Of a stretch of 64,000 bases of DNA, positions 43,861-52,065 are shown piece after piece (within the stretch, counting starts at the first letter, position 1; each line of letters starts with the position of its first letter). This stretch comes from Psychroflexus salis. Its GTDB lineage: Bacteria > Bacteroidota > Bacteroidia > Flavobacteriales > Flavobacteriaceae. The stretch spans positions 48,469 to 112,468 of the forward strand of contig NZ_BMGL01000013.1 in assembly GCF_014640175.1 (NCBI RefSeq), read 5' to 3'. Under the pieces are notes generated by a model, which worked only from the letters and a program-made list of their open reading frames with translations, did no database searches and was not told where the DNA came from. A program made the position numbers and the translations under genes.

Positions 43861-44553
43861 CTATTGCTTCACTAAAGTCTGTAATTGATTTTTTACTTTT
43901 TCATAAAAAACATCAACCCAAAGTTGATATTGCTCAGCACTAGGATGTAATTTATCTTCAGCAAACATACTTTTATTGCCTTCAATCGATTTTGATATAG
44001 GTGTTATATTGTAAAAAACAATATTATATTTTTCTGCGATTTGTTTTGCTATTTTGTTATAAGTAGCTATTTCTTCAGCAACCTTTTGGAGCTCTTTTTT
44101 TTTAGCAAAATCACTCACTCCATAATCTGGAATGCTAACAACAAACATACCCTGTGCATTATATTTAGATTTTGATAAACCTATTTGAATTAAATGTTCA
44201 AATTCATTTTTATATTGGTTAATATCTTTTTTTTGATATTGGTTGTTCACTCCTATAAGTAAGGAGACCAAATCGTACTTTTTTGCTAAATTTTCTTTTT
44301 CTATTGCACTTATAAGTTCGTCTGTTCGCCATCCGGTTACCGCAATAATTTTGGGTTTTTGAAGGCTAAAGCCATCGGCTTCTAATTGTTTAGTTAAGAC
44401 GTTGGGCCAGTTTTTTTGAGTTTCAACTGCTTCACCAATGGTGTACGAATCGCCTAAAGCTAAGTAAGTCATATTTTGAGATTGTAGGGCTAATATATTC
44501 AAAAATAAGCCAACCATAAAAAACAAATTAAGCAAATTAAAGTCTTTCCGCAT
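43861..44553 (-). CDS. SGNH/GDSL-family esterase
   Basis: 230 residues. A signal peptide (about 1-25, FFMVGLFLNILALQS) indicates export. SGNH blocks: I MTYLALGDSYTIGEA with the Ser nucleophile, III LLIGVNNQYQ with the Asn, and V AEDKLHPSAEQYQLW with the Asp-His pair. An esterase or lipase of the periplasm or cell surface; substrate unknown. Monocistronic, with a terminator of the hemD operon upstream. Confidence 0.88.
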   Translation of the reverse strand: MRKDFNLLNLFFMVGLFLNILALQSQNMTYLALGDSYTIGEAVETQKNWPNVLTKQLEADGFSLQKPKIIAVTGWRTDELISAIEKENLAKKYDLVSLLIGVNNQYQKKDINQYKNEFEHLIQIGLSKSKYNAQGMFVVSIPDYGVSDFAKKKELQKVAEEIATYNKIAKQIAEKYNIVFYNITPISKSIEGNKSMFAEDKLHPSAEQYQLWVDVFYEKVKNQLQTLVKQ

Positions 44554-44667
44554 GGTGTTGAATTAATGTTTAAATGTAAGCAATATTCTCTATTTATAAA
44601 CTGAATATACAGAAGAGTGCTAATTGAAGTCTGATTATAAATAGATTATTAGAATCGGTTTCACAAA

Positions 44668-44700
44668 AAAACGCCTAAGTTCTGTTAACTTAGGCGTTTT
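44668..44700 (-). terminator. Terminator of the DUF4271-hemD operon
   Basis: A perfect 14-bp stem AAAACGCCTAAGTT/AACTTAGGCGTTTT with a T-run on the minus strand, downstream of hemD. Confidence 0.8.
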
Positions 44701-44736
44701 GTTTTAGGGTGTTTCAACTAAACGGGTTAGCTAATT

Positions 44737-45477
44737 TTATTTTGCTTGTTTTATAAACTTTTCGAGTGCCATTGTCATAGACGGAGTCTCTGGTGTTGGT
44801 GCTTTAATATTAACCTTTAAACCATGTTCCTTAGCTGCTTTTATAGTCGTATTTCCAAAAACAGCAATTTTAGTATTTCTTTGTTCAAAATCTGGAAAAT
44901 TTTCGAATAAAGATTTAATTCCGCTAGGGCTAAAAAACACTAAAACATCGTAGGTAACATCTTTAAGATGAGACAGGTCGCTGACAACCGTTCTGTATAA
45001 GATTGCTCTAGACCAATTTAATTTTAATTTATCGAGCTGTTTAGGCACATTCGGTTTTAAAACATCTGATGATGGTAACAAAAAATTTTCAGACTTATGT
45101 TTTTTAATAATATCTATTAAATCCTGAAAAGTACGTTTTGCCACATAAATTTTACGTTTACGATACACCACATATTTTTGCAGATAATAAGCAACAGCTT
45201 CACTTTGACAAAAATATTTTAATGTATCAGGAACTTCATAACGCATTTCGTTAGCAATTCTAAAAAAATTATCAACCGCATTACGGCTAGTTAAAACTAT
45301 TGCGGAAAAATTTTTTAAATCTATTTTTTGCTGTCGTACTTCTTTAGTATCTACTCCTTCTACATGAATAAAAGGAATAAAATCAATTTTTACTTTGAGT
45401 TTATCTTCTAATTCGGCATAAGGAGAGTTTTCAACTCTAGGCTCTGGTTGTGAAATTAAAATAGTTTTCACTTTCAT
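44737..45477 (-). CDS. hemD: uroporphyrinogen-III synthase
   Basis: 246 residues from ATG 45477. The HemD two-domain fold is seen in VKTILISQPEPRVENSPYAE, FSAIVLTSRNAVDNFFRIAN near 70 and YDVLVFFSPSGIKSLFENFP with IAVFGNTTIKAAKEHGLKV near 180-210. It closes the ring of uroporphyrinogen III for heme. Sequence conservation in this family is low, so the call rests on these blocks and on the neighbouring DUF4271 gene, a pairing known in this group. A TTG six bases earlier is less likely. Confidence 0.86.
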   Translation of the reverse strand: MKVKTILISQPEPRVENSPYAELEDKLKVKIDFIPFIHVEGVDTKEVRQQKIDLKNFSAIVLTSRNAVDNFFRIANEMRYEVPDTLKYFCQSEAVAYYLQKYVVYRKRKIYVAKRTFQDLIDIIKKHKSENFLLPSSDVLKPNVPKQLDKLKLNWSRAILYRTVVSDLSHLKDVTYDVLVFFSPSGIKSLFENFPDFEQRNTKIAVFGNTTIKAAKEHGLKVNIKAPTPETPSMTMALEKFIKQAK

Positions 45478-45504
45478 AAACAAGTATTTATAGCAGTTTG
45501 TAGC

Positions 45505-46149
45505 TTATTTCAAATACCTAATTATAAATAATATAGGTATTATTTCAAGACTGCAAATGTACAAAATAAAATAGAACAAATGACGCGCAATTAAACTTCT
45601 TGACTTAAGCAAGAATTGTGCTATTTTTAATATGTAAAAGCCTACAAAAACTCCATAAATTATCACTATAAATAAGGAATTTAATTCAGTATAAACTAAT
45701 AAAAGCAAAGGTACAAACATCAATAATCCAAAATAACAAAACAAATTGAGCTTTAATTCTACATAATTGTTTAAAACTTTCTTTACATTGAATAAGTAAG
45801 CAATACTTTTTTGAATTAAATATTTGAACAACAAAAAACCCAAAATGTAACTTAAGGTAAACAAGCTCGATTTTAAATTAAAAACAATAGCATTTTCATT
45901 TAAAGCCTGATGGATAAATTGATAAGAAAGACTAATTATAATAGTTGATAAAAAAAGCAGTAAATTGATAAAACTTCTATCTTTTTTGGGCGAAGTAAAA
46001 ACCAATTTTAAATAATCGGTGGACCAACCTAGTTGTATAAATTTTTTAAACCAAAAAGCATTCACTTCTTTTAAAACAACGATGCCAATAAAAATAGCTA
46101 AGAAGATAAAATGTAAAAAATAAAGACTGTCTGAAACTCGTTCTATCAT
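45505..46149 (-). CDS. DUF4271 family membrane protein
   Basis: 214 residues with about six membrane helices: FLHFIFLAIFIGIVVLKEVN, INLLLFLSTIIISLSYQF, FGLLMFVPLLLLVYTEL, LFVIIYGVFVGFYILKI and FYFILYICSLEIIPILFII. The N-terminus MIERVSDSLYF and the ending EIIPILFIIRYLK fit DUF4271. Function unknown. It lies 27 bases upstream of hemD on the same strand behind a good promoter. Confidence 0.83.
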   Translation of the reverse strand: MIERVSDSLYFLHFIFLAIFIGIVVLKEVNAFWFKKFIQLGWSTDYLKLVFTSPKKDRSFINLLLFLSTIIISLSYQFIHQALNENAIVFNLKSSLFTLSYILGFLLFKYLIQKSIAYLFNVKKVLNNYVELKLNLFCYFGLLMFVPLLLLVYTELNSLFIVIIYGVFVGFYILKIAQFLLKSRSLIARHLFYFILYICSLEIIPILFIIRYLK

Positions 46150-46165
46150 ATCATTTAAACTATCA

Positions 46166-46193
46166 CAAATGTAAACTATCTAAAAGATTACAA
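46166..46193 (-). promoter_or_regulatory. Promoter of DUF4271-hemD
   Basis: On the minus strand TTG (complement of 46191-46193), a 17-base spacer and TACATTTG (complement of 46166-46173), ending 16 bases before the ATG. Confidence 0.6.
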
Positions 46194-46215
46194 TGTAATT
46201 TTTAATTCAAAAACT

Positions 46216-46223
46216 TACCTTTG
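46216..46223 (+). promoter_or_regulatory. -7 box (TACCTTTG) of the glycosyltransferase-dihydroorotase operon
   Basis: TACCTTTG ends 15 bases before the TTG start at 46239. It is back to back with the DUF4271 promoter in a short divergent region. Confidence 0.5.
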
Positions 46224-46238
46224 CAAAAATAAGCCGTA

Positions 46239-46967
46239 TTGAATTTAGTTATCATTCCAACTTACAATGAAAAAGAAAACATCGATTTTATTGTTCGACG
46301 TGTTTTATTAAAATACAAGGATTTTCATGTATTAATTGTAGACGATAATAGTCCTGATGGTACTGGAAATATTGCACAAGAACTGATAAATACGAAGGAA
46401 TTTGAGCACCGATTACATTTACTAAGTAGAGCCAAAAAAGACGGATTGGGTCAAGCTTATATAGCTGGTTTTACTTGGGCCTTAAACCATGATTACGACT
46501 ACATTTTTGAAATGGATGCTGATTTTTCTCACAATCCAAAAGATTTAAAAAAGCTGTTAAAAGCTTGTAGAGATGAAAATTACGATTTTGCAATTGGTTC
46601 TCGATATGTAAAAGGTGTAAATGTTGTAAACTGGCCCATGAAACGAATTTTAATTTCTTGGTTTGCTTCTAAATATGTTCGTTACTTAATGCGAATACCT
46701 ATTAAAGACAGTACAGCTGGTTTTATTTGCTATAAAAAAGAAGTATTACAACAAATTAATCTTAAAAAAATTCAATTTGTCGGATATGCATTTCAAATTG
46801 AAATGAAATTTAAGGCTTTAGCCTTAGGATTTTCGTACAAGGAAGTTCCTGTTATCTTTACAGAACGCAAACTAGGAAAATCGAAAATGGATGGAGCAAT
46901 TATTTATGAAGCCGTTTTGGGCGTAATTTATTTAAAACTAAAAAGTATATTCGGTAGAATTCAATAA
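46239..46967 (+). CDS. Polyprenol monophosphomannose synthase-like glycosyltransferase (family 2)
   Basis: 242 residues from a TTG start (MNLVIIPTYNEKENIDFIVR). The GT-A fold is clear: VLIVDDNSPDGTGNIAQEL, the DxD-type site in IFEMDADFSHNPKDL, and AIGSRYVKGVNVVNWPMKR, as in DPM1-like enzymes that move mannose from GDP to a polyprenyl phosphate. There is no C-terminal membrane region. The next gene starts 2 bases later. Confidence 0.88.
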   Translation: MNLVIIPTYNEKENIDFIVRRVLLKYKDFHVLIVDDNSPDGTGNIAQELINTKEFEHRLHLLSRAKKDGLGQAYIAGFTWALNHDYDYIFEMDADFSHNPKDLKKLLKACRDENYDFAIGSRYVKGVNVVNWPMKRILISWFASKYVRYLMRIPIKDSTAGFICYKKEVLQQINLKKIQFVGYAFQIEMKFKALALGFSYKEVPVIFTERKLGKSKMDGAIIYEAVLGVIYLKLKSIFGRIQ

Positions 46968-46969
46968 CA

Positions 46970-48319
46970 ATGAAAACACTAATTAAAAATGCCAAGATAG
47001 TAAACGAAAATTCCATTTTTGATGGAGATGTTTATATTGATGATCAAATTATAAAAGAAATCTCTTCATCTATCAGTTTAAAATCAAATTCAATTCGAGT
47101 AATCGATGCAGAAGGAAAATATTTACTGCCTGGCTTAATTGATGATCAAGTACATTTTAGAGAACCTGGCTTAACCCATAAAGAAACTATTAAAACAGGC
47201 TCGATTAGCGCAGCTGCTGGAGGTATTACTTCGTTTATCGAAATGCCAAATACCAACCCACAATCTACCACCCTAGAACTACTTGAAAAAAAGTTTGCCA
47301 TTGCTGAAAAAGATGCCTTGGTTAATTATTCTTTTATGTTTGGTGGCACTAACACGAATTTAGAAGAAATAAAAAAAATAAACCCTAAAACCATAGCCGG
47401 ATTAAAATTATTTTTAGGCTCATCTACTGGAAATATGCTAGTAGACAATGAAAAAGCTCTAGAAGAAATTTTTAAAAATTCGCCTGTAATTATTTCTACG
47501 CATTGCGAAGATGAAGCCACAATTCAAAAAAACACTCAGCTATATATTGAAAAATATGGCGAAGAAAATATTCCAATTTCAGCACATCCAGAGATACGCA
47601 GCGAAGAAGCCTGTTACTTATCTTCTTCTAAAGCAATAAAGTTGGCCAAAAAAACAGGAGCAAGATTACATGTTTTTCATCTTTCTACAGCAAAAGAATT
47701 AACTCAATTTAGCAATAAAATCCCTTTGAAAAACAAAAAAATAACGGCAGAAGTTTGCATACATCATCTTTGGTTTAACGATAAAGATTACGATAAAAAA
47801 GGAACAAAAATTAAATGGAATCCTGCAGTTAAATCTGAAAAGGATCAAAAAGCTTTACTAAAAGCTTTAAATGAAGATTATATAGATGTATTAGCAACCG
47901 ACCACGCACCACATACTTTAGCAGAAAAAAACAACAACTATTTAAATGCGCCCAGTGGTGGCCCTTTGGTTCAACATGCTTTAGTCGCTTTGCTCGAAAT
48001 GCATCATCAAAAGAAAATTAAACTTACTAAAATAGTAGAAAAAGCTTGCCATAATCCAGCTATTCTTTTCGATATAAACCGACGTGGCTACATTAGAGAA
48101 GGTTATTTTGCTGACTTAGTTTTAGTAGACTTAAATGCGCCTTGGACGGTGCAAAAAGATAATATTTATAGTAAATGCGGGTGGTCTCCTTTTGAAGGTA
48201 CAACATTCCGCTCTCGTGTAACACACACGTTTGTAAATGGAAATTTAGTTTACGAAAATTTTAAATTCCCTAAATTGCCCAAAAATTATAAAGCAGAAAG
48301 ATTAAGTTTTAATAGGTAA
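46970..48319 (+). CDS. pyrC: dihydroorotase
   Basis: 449 residues, third step of de novo pyrimidine synthesis. LLPGLIDDQVHFREPGLTHK is the metal-site start, with Gln in place of the first His of the usual DxHxH. AAAGGITSFIEMPNTNPQST, VIISTHCEDEAT, RLHVFHLSTAKEL and DVLATDHAPHTLAEK give the remaining His ligands and the catalytic Asp. The Gln substitution seems usual in flavobacterial enzymes. Close match in size to class I enzymes; allantoinase is the main alternative. Confidence 0.9.
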   Translation: MKTLIKNAKIVNENSIFDGDVYIDDQIIKEISSSISLKSNSIRVIDAEGKYLLPGLIDDQVHFREPGLTHKETIKTGSISAAAGGITSFIEMPNTNPQSTTLELLEKKFAIAEKDALVNYSFMFGGTNTNLEEIKKINPKTIAGLKLFLGSSTGNMLVDNEKALEEIFKNSPVIISTHCEDEATIQKNTQLYIEKYGEENIPISAHPEIRSEEACYLSSSKAIKLAKKTGARLHVFHLSTAKELTQFSNKIPLKNKKITAEVCIHHLWFNDKDYDKKGTKIKWNPAVKSEKDQKALLKALNEDYIDVLATDHAPHTLAEKNNNYLNAPSGGPLVQHALVALLEMHHQKKIKLTKIVEKACHNPAILFDINRRGYIREGYFADLVLVDLNAPWTVQKDNIYSKCGWSPFEGTTFRSRVTHTFVNGNLVYENFKFPKLPKNYKAERLSFNR

Positions 48320-48322
48320 TTT

Positions 48323-48736
48323 ATGCGTAGTTACATTTTTGTAGTAGTTTTTGTTTTAATTTTTACGTCTTGCCAAGATTTAAAAACACCTAAAAAGCCA
48401 AATCCCTTATTAAGTCCAGCTAAAATGGAAGCCATTTTAACCGATTTAGTTGTGCTAGACGCAATGATTAGCGTTAACAACTTTAGGATAGATAATTTAC
48501 AAATAAGTTTACCCGATTTTATTTATGAAAAACATGATATTGATAGCGCTAACTTGGCAAAGAATATTGAATACTACAATTCACTATACGAGCAAAACAC
48601 AGAAATTTACGAAAATGTAAAAACCAACATAGAGAAAATTAAGCAAAGAGTAGAAGAAAAAAGACGTAAAATCGACAGTACAGAAAGAATAAAAAAAGAG
48701 CTTAATCGAGAAAAGGACAGTTTAAATCGTAAATGA
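48323..48736 (+). CDS. DUF4296 family lipoprotein
   Basis: 137 residues. Lipoprotein signal MRSYIFVVVFVLIFTSCQDL (lipobox FTSC). The mature part starts PNPLLSPAKMEAILTDLVVLDA, the DUF4296 signature, and ends in a long charged helix (KIKQRVEEKRRKIDSTERIK), probably coiled-coil. Function unknown. Third gene of the operon with the glycosyltransferase and pyrC. Confidence 0.85.
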   Translation: MRSYIFVVVFVLIFTSCQDLKTPKKPNPLLSPAKMEAILTDLVVLDAMISVNNFRIDNLQISLPDFIYEKHDIDSANLAKNIEYYNSLYEQNTEIYENVKTNIEKIKQRVEEKRRKIDSTERIKKELNREKDSLNRK

Positions 48737-48870
48737 AATTTTTGGCCTAGATTAAATTAAACACCTAAAATCAAGCCAAACAGCATATATGAAGTGTAAA
48801 ATCTTTTTCTTATTGTTGAAATAAGTCTACTTTTTAAATCAGATACTCATCATTTTTTAAACCTTCAAAA

Positions 48871-49896
48871 TTAGTAAGGATCATCTGCCTTTTGAAAGTC
48901 CAAACAAGCATCTTTTATTACTCTTTCTATAGGTGTAAACTCAAAATTCAAAACAGATTTTAACTTTTGGTTGCTGTATAAACGGTCTTGCAATAAAGTG
49001 GCAATCACATCGAAACTAAGTTTTCTTTTTTTACGGGTGAAGATTGCTACCAAAGCCTCCGTAAACCAATAAAGATATACCATCCATTTTTTTAGTTTAA
49101 CTTTTGGAAGTTTTTTACCAAGTTGCTGAGCTATTAAAAATTGAATTTTACTCATTCTTAAATTTTCATCAACTACAATAAAGCGTTCATTAGTAACTTC
49201 AGATTGCATTAGTAAAATCATAATTTCTGCAACATCTCTTACACCTACAAAACCTGTTATTTTATCAATTTTAAAAGGGAAATTACCTTGTGCTTGAGAA
49301 AACAATTCACCTGAACCTTCAGTATAAAATCCTGCACCTAAAATAACACCTGGATTAACTATAACTACAGGCAAGCCTTCTTGAGAAGCACGCCAAACTT
49401 CCATTTCGCCCCCATATTTAGCAATACTATAGTAACTGGAATTATTCAGGTTTTCGCGATAAGACTCTTCGGTAATTAGAGCATTATTCTTTTCTTTCCC
49501 TAAAGTTGCAATTGAACTCACATGGCAGAACTTTTTAACCTTATAAGCAATAGAAAAATTAACCAAATTTGCAGTACCTTCAATATTTACCTTTCTAAGT
49601 TTGTGGCGTAAAGATGGACTATTAGAAACCAACCCAGCACAATGATACACCCAATCTACGTTTGTAAAAGCTTCATCTAAAGTCGTAACATCGTTAATAT
49701 CTGCTTTTTGCCAATCTATATGTTGAGCTAAATTAAATATACTTTCGCCGTAAACTCTTTGTATAACTTGTAAAGCAAAGGCTTTTTTACGCTCAGTTCT
49801 GTACAATCCACGAATGGATTTAGCTGCTTCATTTTTAAGTAAAGTTGCTAATAAATGAGTCCCTACTAAACCGGTTGTTCCTGTAATTAATATCAT
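48871..49896 (-). CDS. NAD-dependent epimerase/dehydratase family protein
   Basis: 341 residues, extended short-chain dehydrogenase fold. Rossmann motif MILITGTTGLVGTHLLATLL, VDWVYHCAGLVSNSPSLRH, and the catalytic YxxxK in SSYYSIAKYGGEMEVWRAS with Ser in VSSIATL. Likely a dihydroflavonol-reductase or sugar-epimerase-like enzyme; substrate unknown. Faces tyrS across a short divergent region. Confidence 0.87.
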   Translation of the reverse strand: MILITGTTGLVGTHLLATLLKNEAAKSIRGLYRTERKKAFALQVIQRVYGESIFNLAQHIDWQKADINDVTTLDEAFTNVDWVYHCAGLVSNSPSLRHKLRKVNIEGTANLVNFSIAYKVKKFCHVSSIATLGKEKNNALITEESYRENLNNSSYYSIAKYGGEMEVWRASQEGLPVVIVNPGVILGAGFYTEGSGELFSQAQGNFPFKIDKITGFVGVRDVAEIMILLMQSEVTNERFIVVDENLRMSKIQFLIAQQLGKKLPKVKLKKWMVYLYWFTEALVAIFTRKKRKLSFDVIATLLQDRLYSNQKLKSVLNFEFTPIERVIKDACLDFQKADDPY

Positions 49897-49943
49897 TTTG
49901 TAAATATAATTAATTCGCTACCTAGTAAGAACAAGCTTTATAA

Positions 49944-49951
49944 TATCTTTG
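49944..49951 (+). promoter_or_regulatory. -7 box (TATCTTTG) of tyrS
   Basis: TATCTTTG ends 19 bases upstream of the ATG at 49971. Confidence 0.5.
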
Positions 49952-49970
49952 CGTCGAAAATTTAATATTG

Positions 49971-51263
49971 ATGGAAAAAGATTTTTTTGAAGAAGTAAAT
50001 TGGCGTGGAATGGTTCACGATGCAATGCCTGGACTACAAGATCATTTAAATGAAAAAATGCGTACAGCCTATGTTGGTATCGACCCAACGGCAGATTCTT
50101 TACATATCGGGCATTTAGTAGGTGTAATGCTATTGAAGCACTTTCAGTTAGCCGGACACAGACCTGTTGCTTTAATTGGTGGAGCCACTGGAATGATTGG
50201 AGATCCATCTGGAAAATCGAAAGAACGCAATTTACTTAATGAAGAAACATTACTTCACAATCAAAATAAAATAAAAGAACAACTTCAGAAATTTTTAAAT
50301 TTTAGTCAAGGTGAAAATGCAGCTATCTTAGTAAACAATTACGATTGGATGAAGGAATTTAGTTTTTTAAATTTCATTCGAGATGTCGGCAAACACATTA
50401 CTGTAAATTACATGATGGCGAAAGATTCTGTTAAAAAACGATTGTCGTCTGAATCTTCAGAAGGAATGAGTTTTACAGAATTTACCTATCAACTTGTACA
50501 AGGCTATGACTTTGTTCACTTATATAATGCTGAAAAATGCACCTTACAAATGGGTGGAAGCGACCAATGGGGAAATATAACCACAGGTACCGAAATGTTA
50601 AGAAAAATGCATAATCAAAAAGCATTTGCATTAACTTGCCCTCTAATTACTAAAGCAGATGGCACTAAATTTGGTAAAACTGAAGGCGGAAATATATGGT
50701 TAGATCCAAATCGAACTTCTCCATATAAATTTTATCAATATTGGCTAAATGTATCAGATGAAGATGCAGCCAAATTCATTAAAATTTTCACACTACTCAA
50801 CCAAAAAGAAATAGAAAGTTTAATTGAAGAACACCAAGCAAGTCCGCATTTGCGAAAACTACAAAATGTGCTTGCGGATAAAGTAACCCAACTTGTACAC
50901 GACGAAGATGCTTTACAAAACGCAAAAGATGCCAGTAAGGTATTATTTGGTAAAAGCACAATAAAAGACATCGAAGCCTTAAACGAAGTCACTTTTTTAG
51001 AAATATTTGAAGGCATACCCCAAGCAAAAGTTTCTAAAGCAGATTTCGAAGAAGGTATTGATATGATTGGTGCTTTAGCGGCAAAAACATCTTTTCTTTC
51101 TTCCAATTCTGAAGCTATAAGAGCTCTTAAAGCAAATTCTGTTTCAGTTAACAAAGCTAAAGTAGATCAGTCTTATGCGTTGAGTGCAAAAGACTTATTA
51201 AACGATAAATATATTCTTATAAACAAAGGAAAGAAAAACACCTATTTAATCGTGGTAGAATAA
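49971..51263 (+). CDS. tyrS: tyrosine-tRNA ligase
   Basis: 430 residues. Class I synthetase: the HIGH motif is SLHIGHLVGVML near 45, the tyrosine-specific YQLVQGYDFVHLYN and MGGSDQWGNITTGTEMLRKM follow, and the KMSKS equivalent is ADGTKFGKTEGGNIWLDP. A C-terminal S4-like domain is present from about 350 (ALKANSVSVNKAKVDQSYALS). ATG 49971 is preferred to the TTG just before it. Confidence 0.97.
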   Translation: MEKDFFEEVNWRGMVHDAMPGLQDHLNEKMRTAYVGIDPTADSLHIGHLVGVMLLKHFQLAGHRPVALIGGATGMIGDPSGKSKERNLLNEETLLHNQNKIKEQLQKFLNFSQGENAAILVNNYDWMKEFSFLNFIRDVGKHITVNYMMAKDSVKKRLSSESSEGMSFTEFTYQLVQGYDFVHLYNAEKCTLQMGGSDQWGNITTGTEMLRKMHNQKAFALTCPLITKADGTKFGKTEGGNIWLDPNRTSPYKFYQYWLNVSDEDAAKFIKIFTLLNQKEIESLIEEHQASPHLRKLQNVLADKVTQLVHDEDALQNAKDASKVLFGKSTIKDIEALNEVTFLEIFEGIPQAKVSKADFEEGIDMIGALAAKTSFLSSNSEAIRALKANSVSVNKAKVDQSYALSAKDLLNDKYILINKGKKNTYLIVVE

Positions 51264-51308
51264 ATTGAATTAGCTTTTATAATTAGCTATTTGTAATCGT
51301 TTTTTTTA
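51264..51308. other. Short gap between tyrS and the small-RNA-like units
   Basis: 45 bases ending in a T-run; no separate hairpin for tyrS is visible, so tyrS may use the first small-unit hairpin as its terminator. Confidence 0.4.
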
Positions 51309-51381
51309 AAAGACAAAAGCCCAAACATAAAAGTTTGGGCTTTTGCATTAACTAACCAATCATATGAAAAATCCATACATT
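51309..51381 (-). ncRNA. Small-RNA-like unit A
   Basis: A minus-strand unit. A TACATTTG box (complement of 51382-51389), then a short core (ATGGATTTTTCATATGATTG) and a perfect 13-bp hairpin at 51314-51345 with a T-rich end. Unit A's core differs from units B and C by losing GAAG and ending TTAATG, so it is the most divergent copy. No stable protein is predicted. Function unknown. Confidence 0.5.
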
Positions 51382-51389
51382 CAAATGTA
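51382..51389 (-). promoter_or_regulatory. -7 box of unit A (TACATTTG)
   Basis: Reads TACATTTG on the minus strand, a few bases ahead of the unit A core. No clear -33 TTG seen. Confidence 0.45.
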
Positions 51390-51455
51390 ATGGAATAAGC
51401 AGTGAATACTGAAATATATTGGTTAAAATTAGAATAAATAAATCTAAATTTATGC

Positions 51456-51523
51456 AAAAAGAAAACCCTGAACGGGCGTCCAGGGTTTTCTAACCAATCT
51501 ATTATGAAAAACTTCATCCAATA
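51456..51523 (-). ncRNA. Small-RNA-like unit B
   Basis: A minus-strand unit. A TATATTTG box (complement of 51524-51531) precedes the core GGATGAAGTTTTTCATAATA and GATTGGTTA, followed by a hairpin (51461-51490) and a T-rich tail. In the hairpin the odd base pair is G-U on the minus strand but A-C on the plus strand, supporting minus-strand function. A 13-codon-scale frame through it is not preserved in unit C, arguing for RNA. Confidence 0.55.
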
Positions 51524-51531
51524 CAAATATA
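51524..51531 (-). promoter_or_regulatory. -7 box of unit B (TATATTTG)
   Basis: Reads TATATTTG on the minus strand, about 6 bases ahead of the unit B core. The nearest upstream TTG lies 25 bases away, longer than ideal. Confidence 0.45.
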
Positions 51532-51595
51532 TATCAGATTCTAATTTTTAGAAAACCAAAATAGTTAAATAAATGTTAATTTTTAAAGATTTACA

Positions 51596-51662
51596 TAAAA
51601 GAAAGCCCTAAACGGGCGTTCAGGGCTTTCAATCAATCTATTATGAAAAACTTCATCCATAA
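51596..51662 (-). ncRNA. Small-RNA-like unit C
   Basis: A minus-strand unit with the best promoter. Core ATGGATGAAGTTTTTCATAA and TAGATTGATT, then hairpin 51601-51630 (stem GAAAGCCCTGAAC with one G-U pair only on the minus strand) and a T-rich tail. In unit C the small frame MKFFIID ends at a TGA where unit B has TGG, so codons are not kept. Confidence 0.55.
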
Positions 51663-51692
51663 CAAATATATAATTTATTTAAGTATAAACAA
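51663..51692 (-). promoter_or_regulatory. Promoter of unit C
   Basis: On the minus strand TTG (complement of 51690-51692), 19-base spacer, TATATTTG (complement of 51663-51670): full consensus. Confidence 0.6.
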
Positions 51693-52065
51693 AAGTTTTT
51701 AGTCTTAAATCAAAACAACAATGTTTTCTATTGCAAAATGCTTGATATATAACCAAATACATCTGTAATATAAATCTGCTTATCTTCTGCATTTTACCGC
51801 ATTGATTATGTTTTTAAAAAATATAAAGTTATTGGGTTATACCTTTCTTTAATTGAAATATTTTTTTTAACCCTAAAATCAAAAACGAAAAAACTTTCTA
51901 AATCTCATCCCGTAGAAAGCCATAAAAGATGACAGTTAAAGTTTAATATATGATTTATGCAATAAGGCATTATAAATCAATCAACACGATGTTTACAAAT
52001 TAGCTTCATTTATACAAATTTAAAACTTTGTAGTAATTCAATTGCAATTTAACTATTACAAAAAG
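51693..52065. other. Intergenic region, 373 bp, no gene recognised
   Basis: AT-rich between unit C and the aminotransferase stop codon. No coding frame, strong hairpin or RNA gene was seen. Confidence 0.6.

Noticed and set aside
51287..51526. Minus-strand frame of 79 codons across units A and B
   Set aside because: It reads through two terminator hairpins, and its start region has a stop codon in the homologous unit C.
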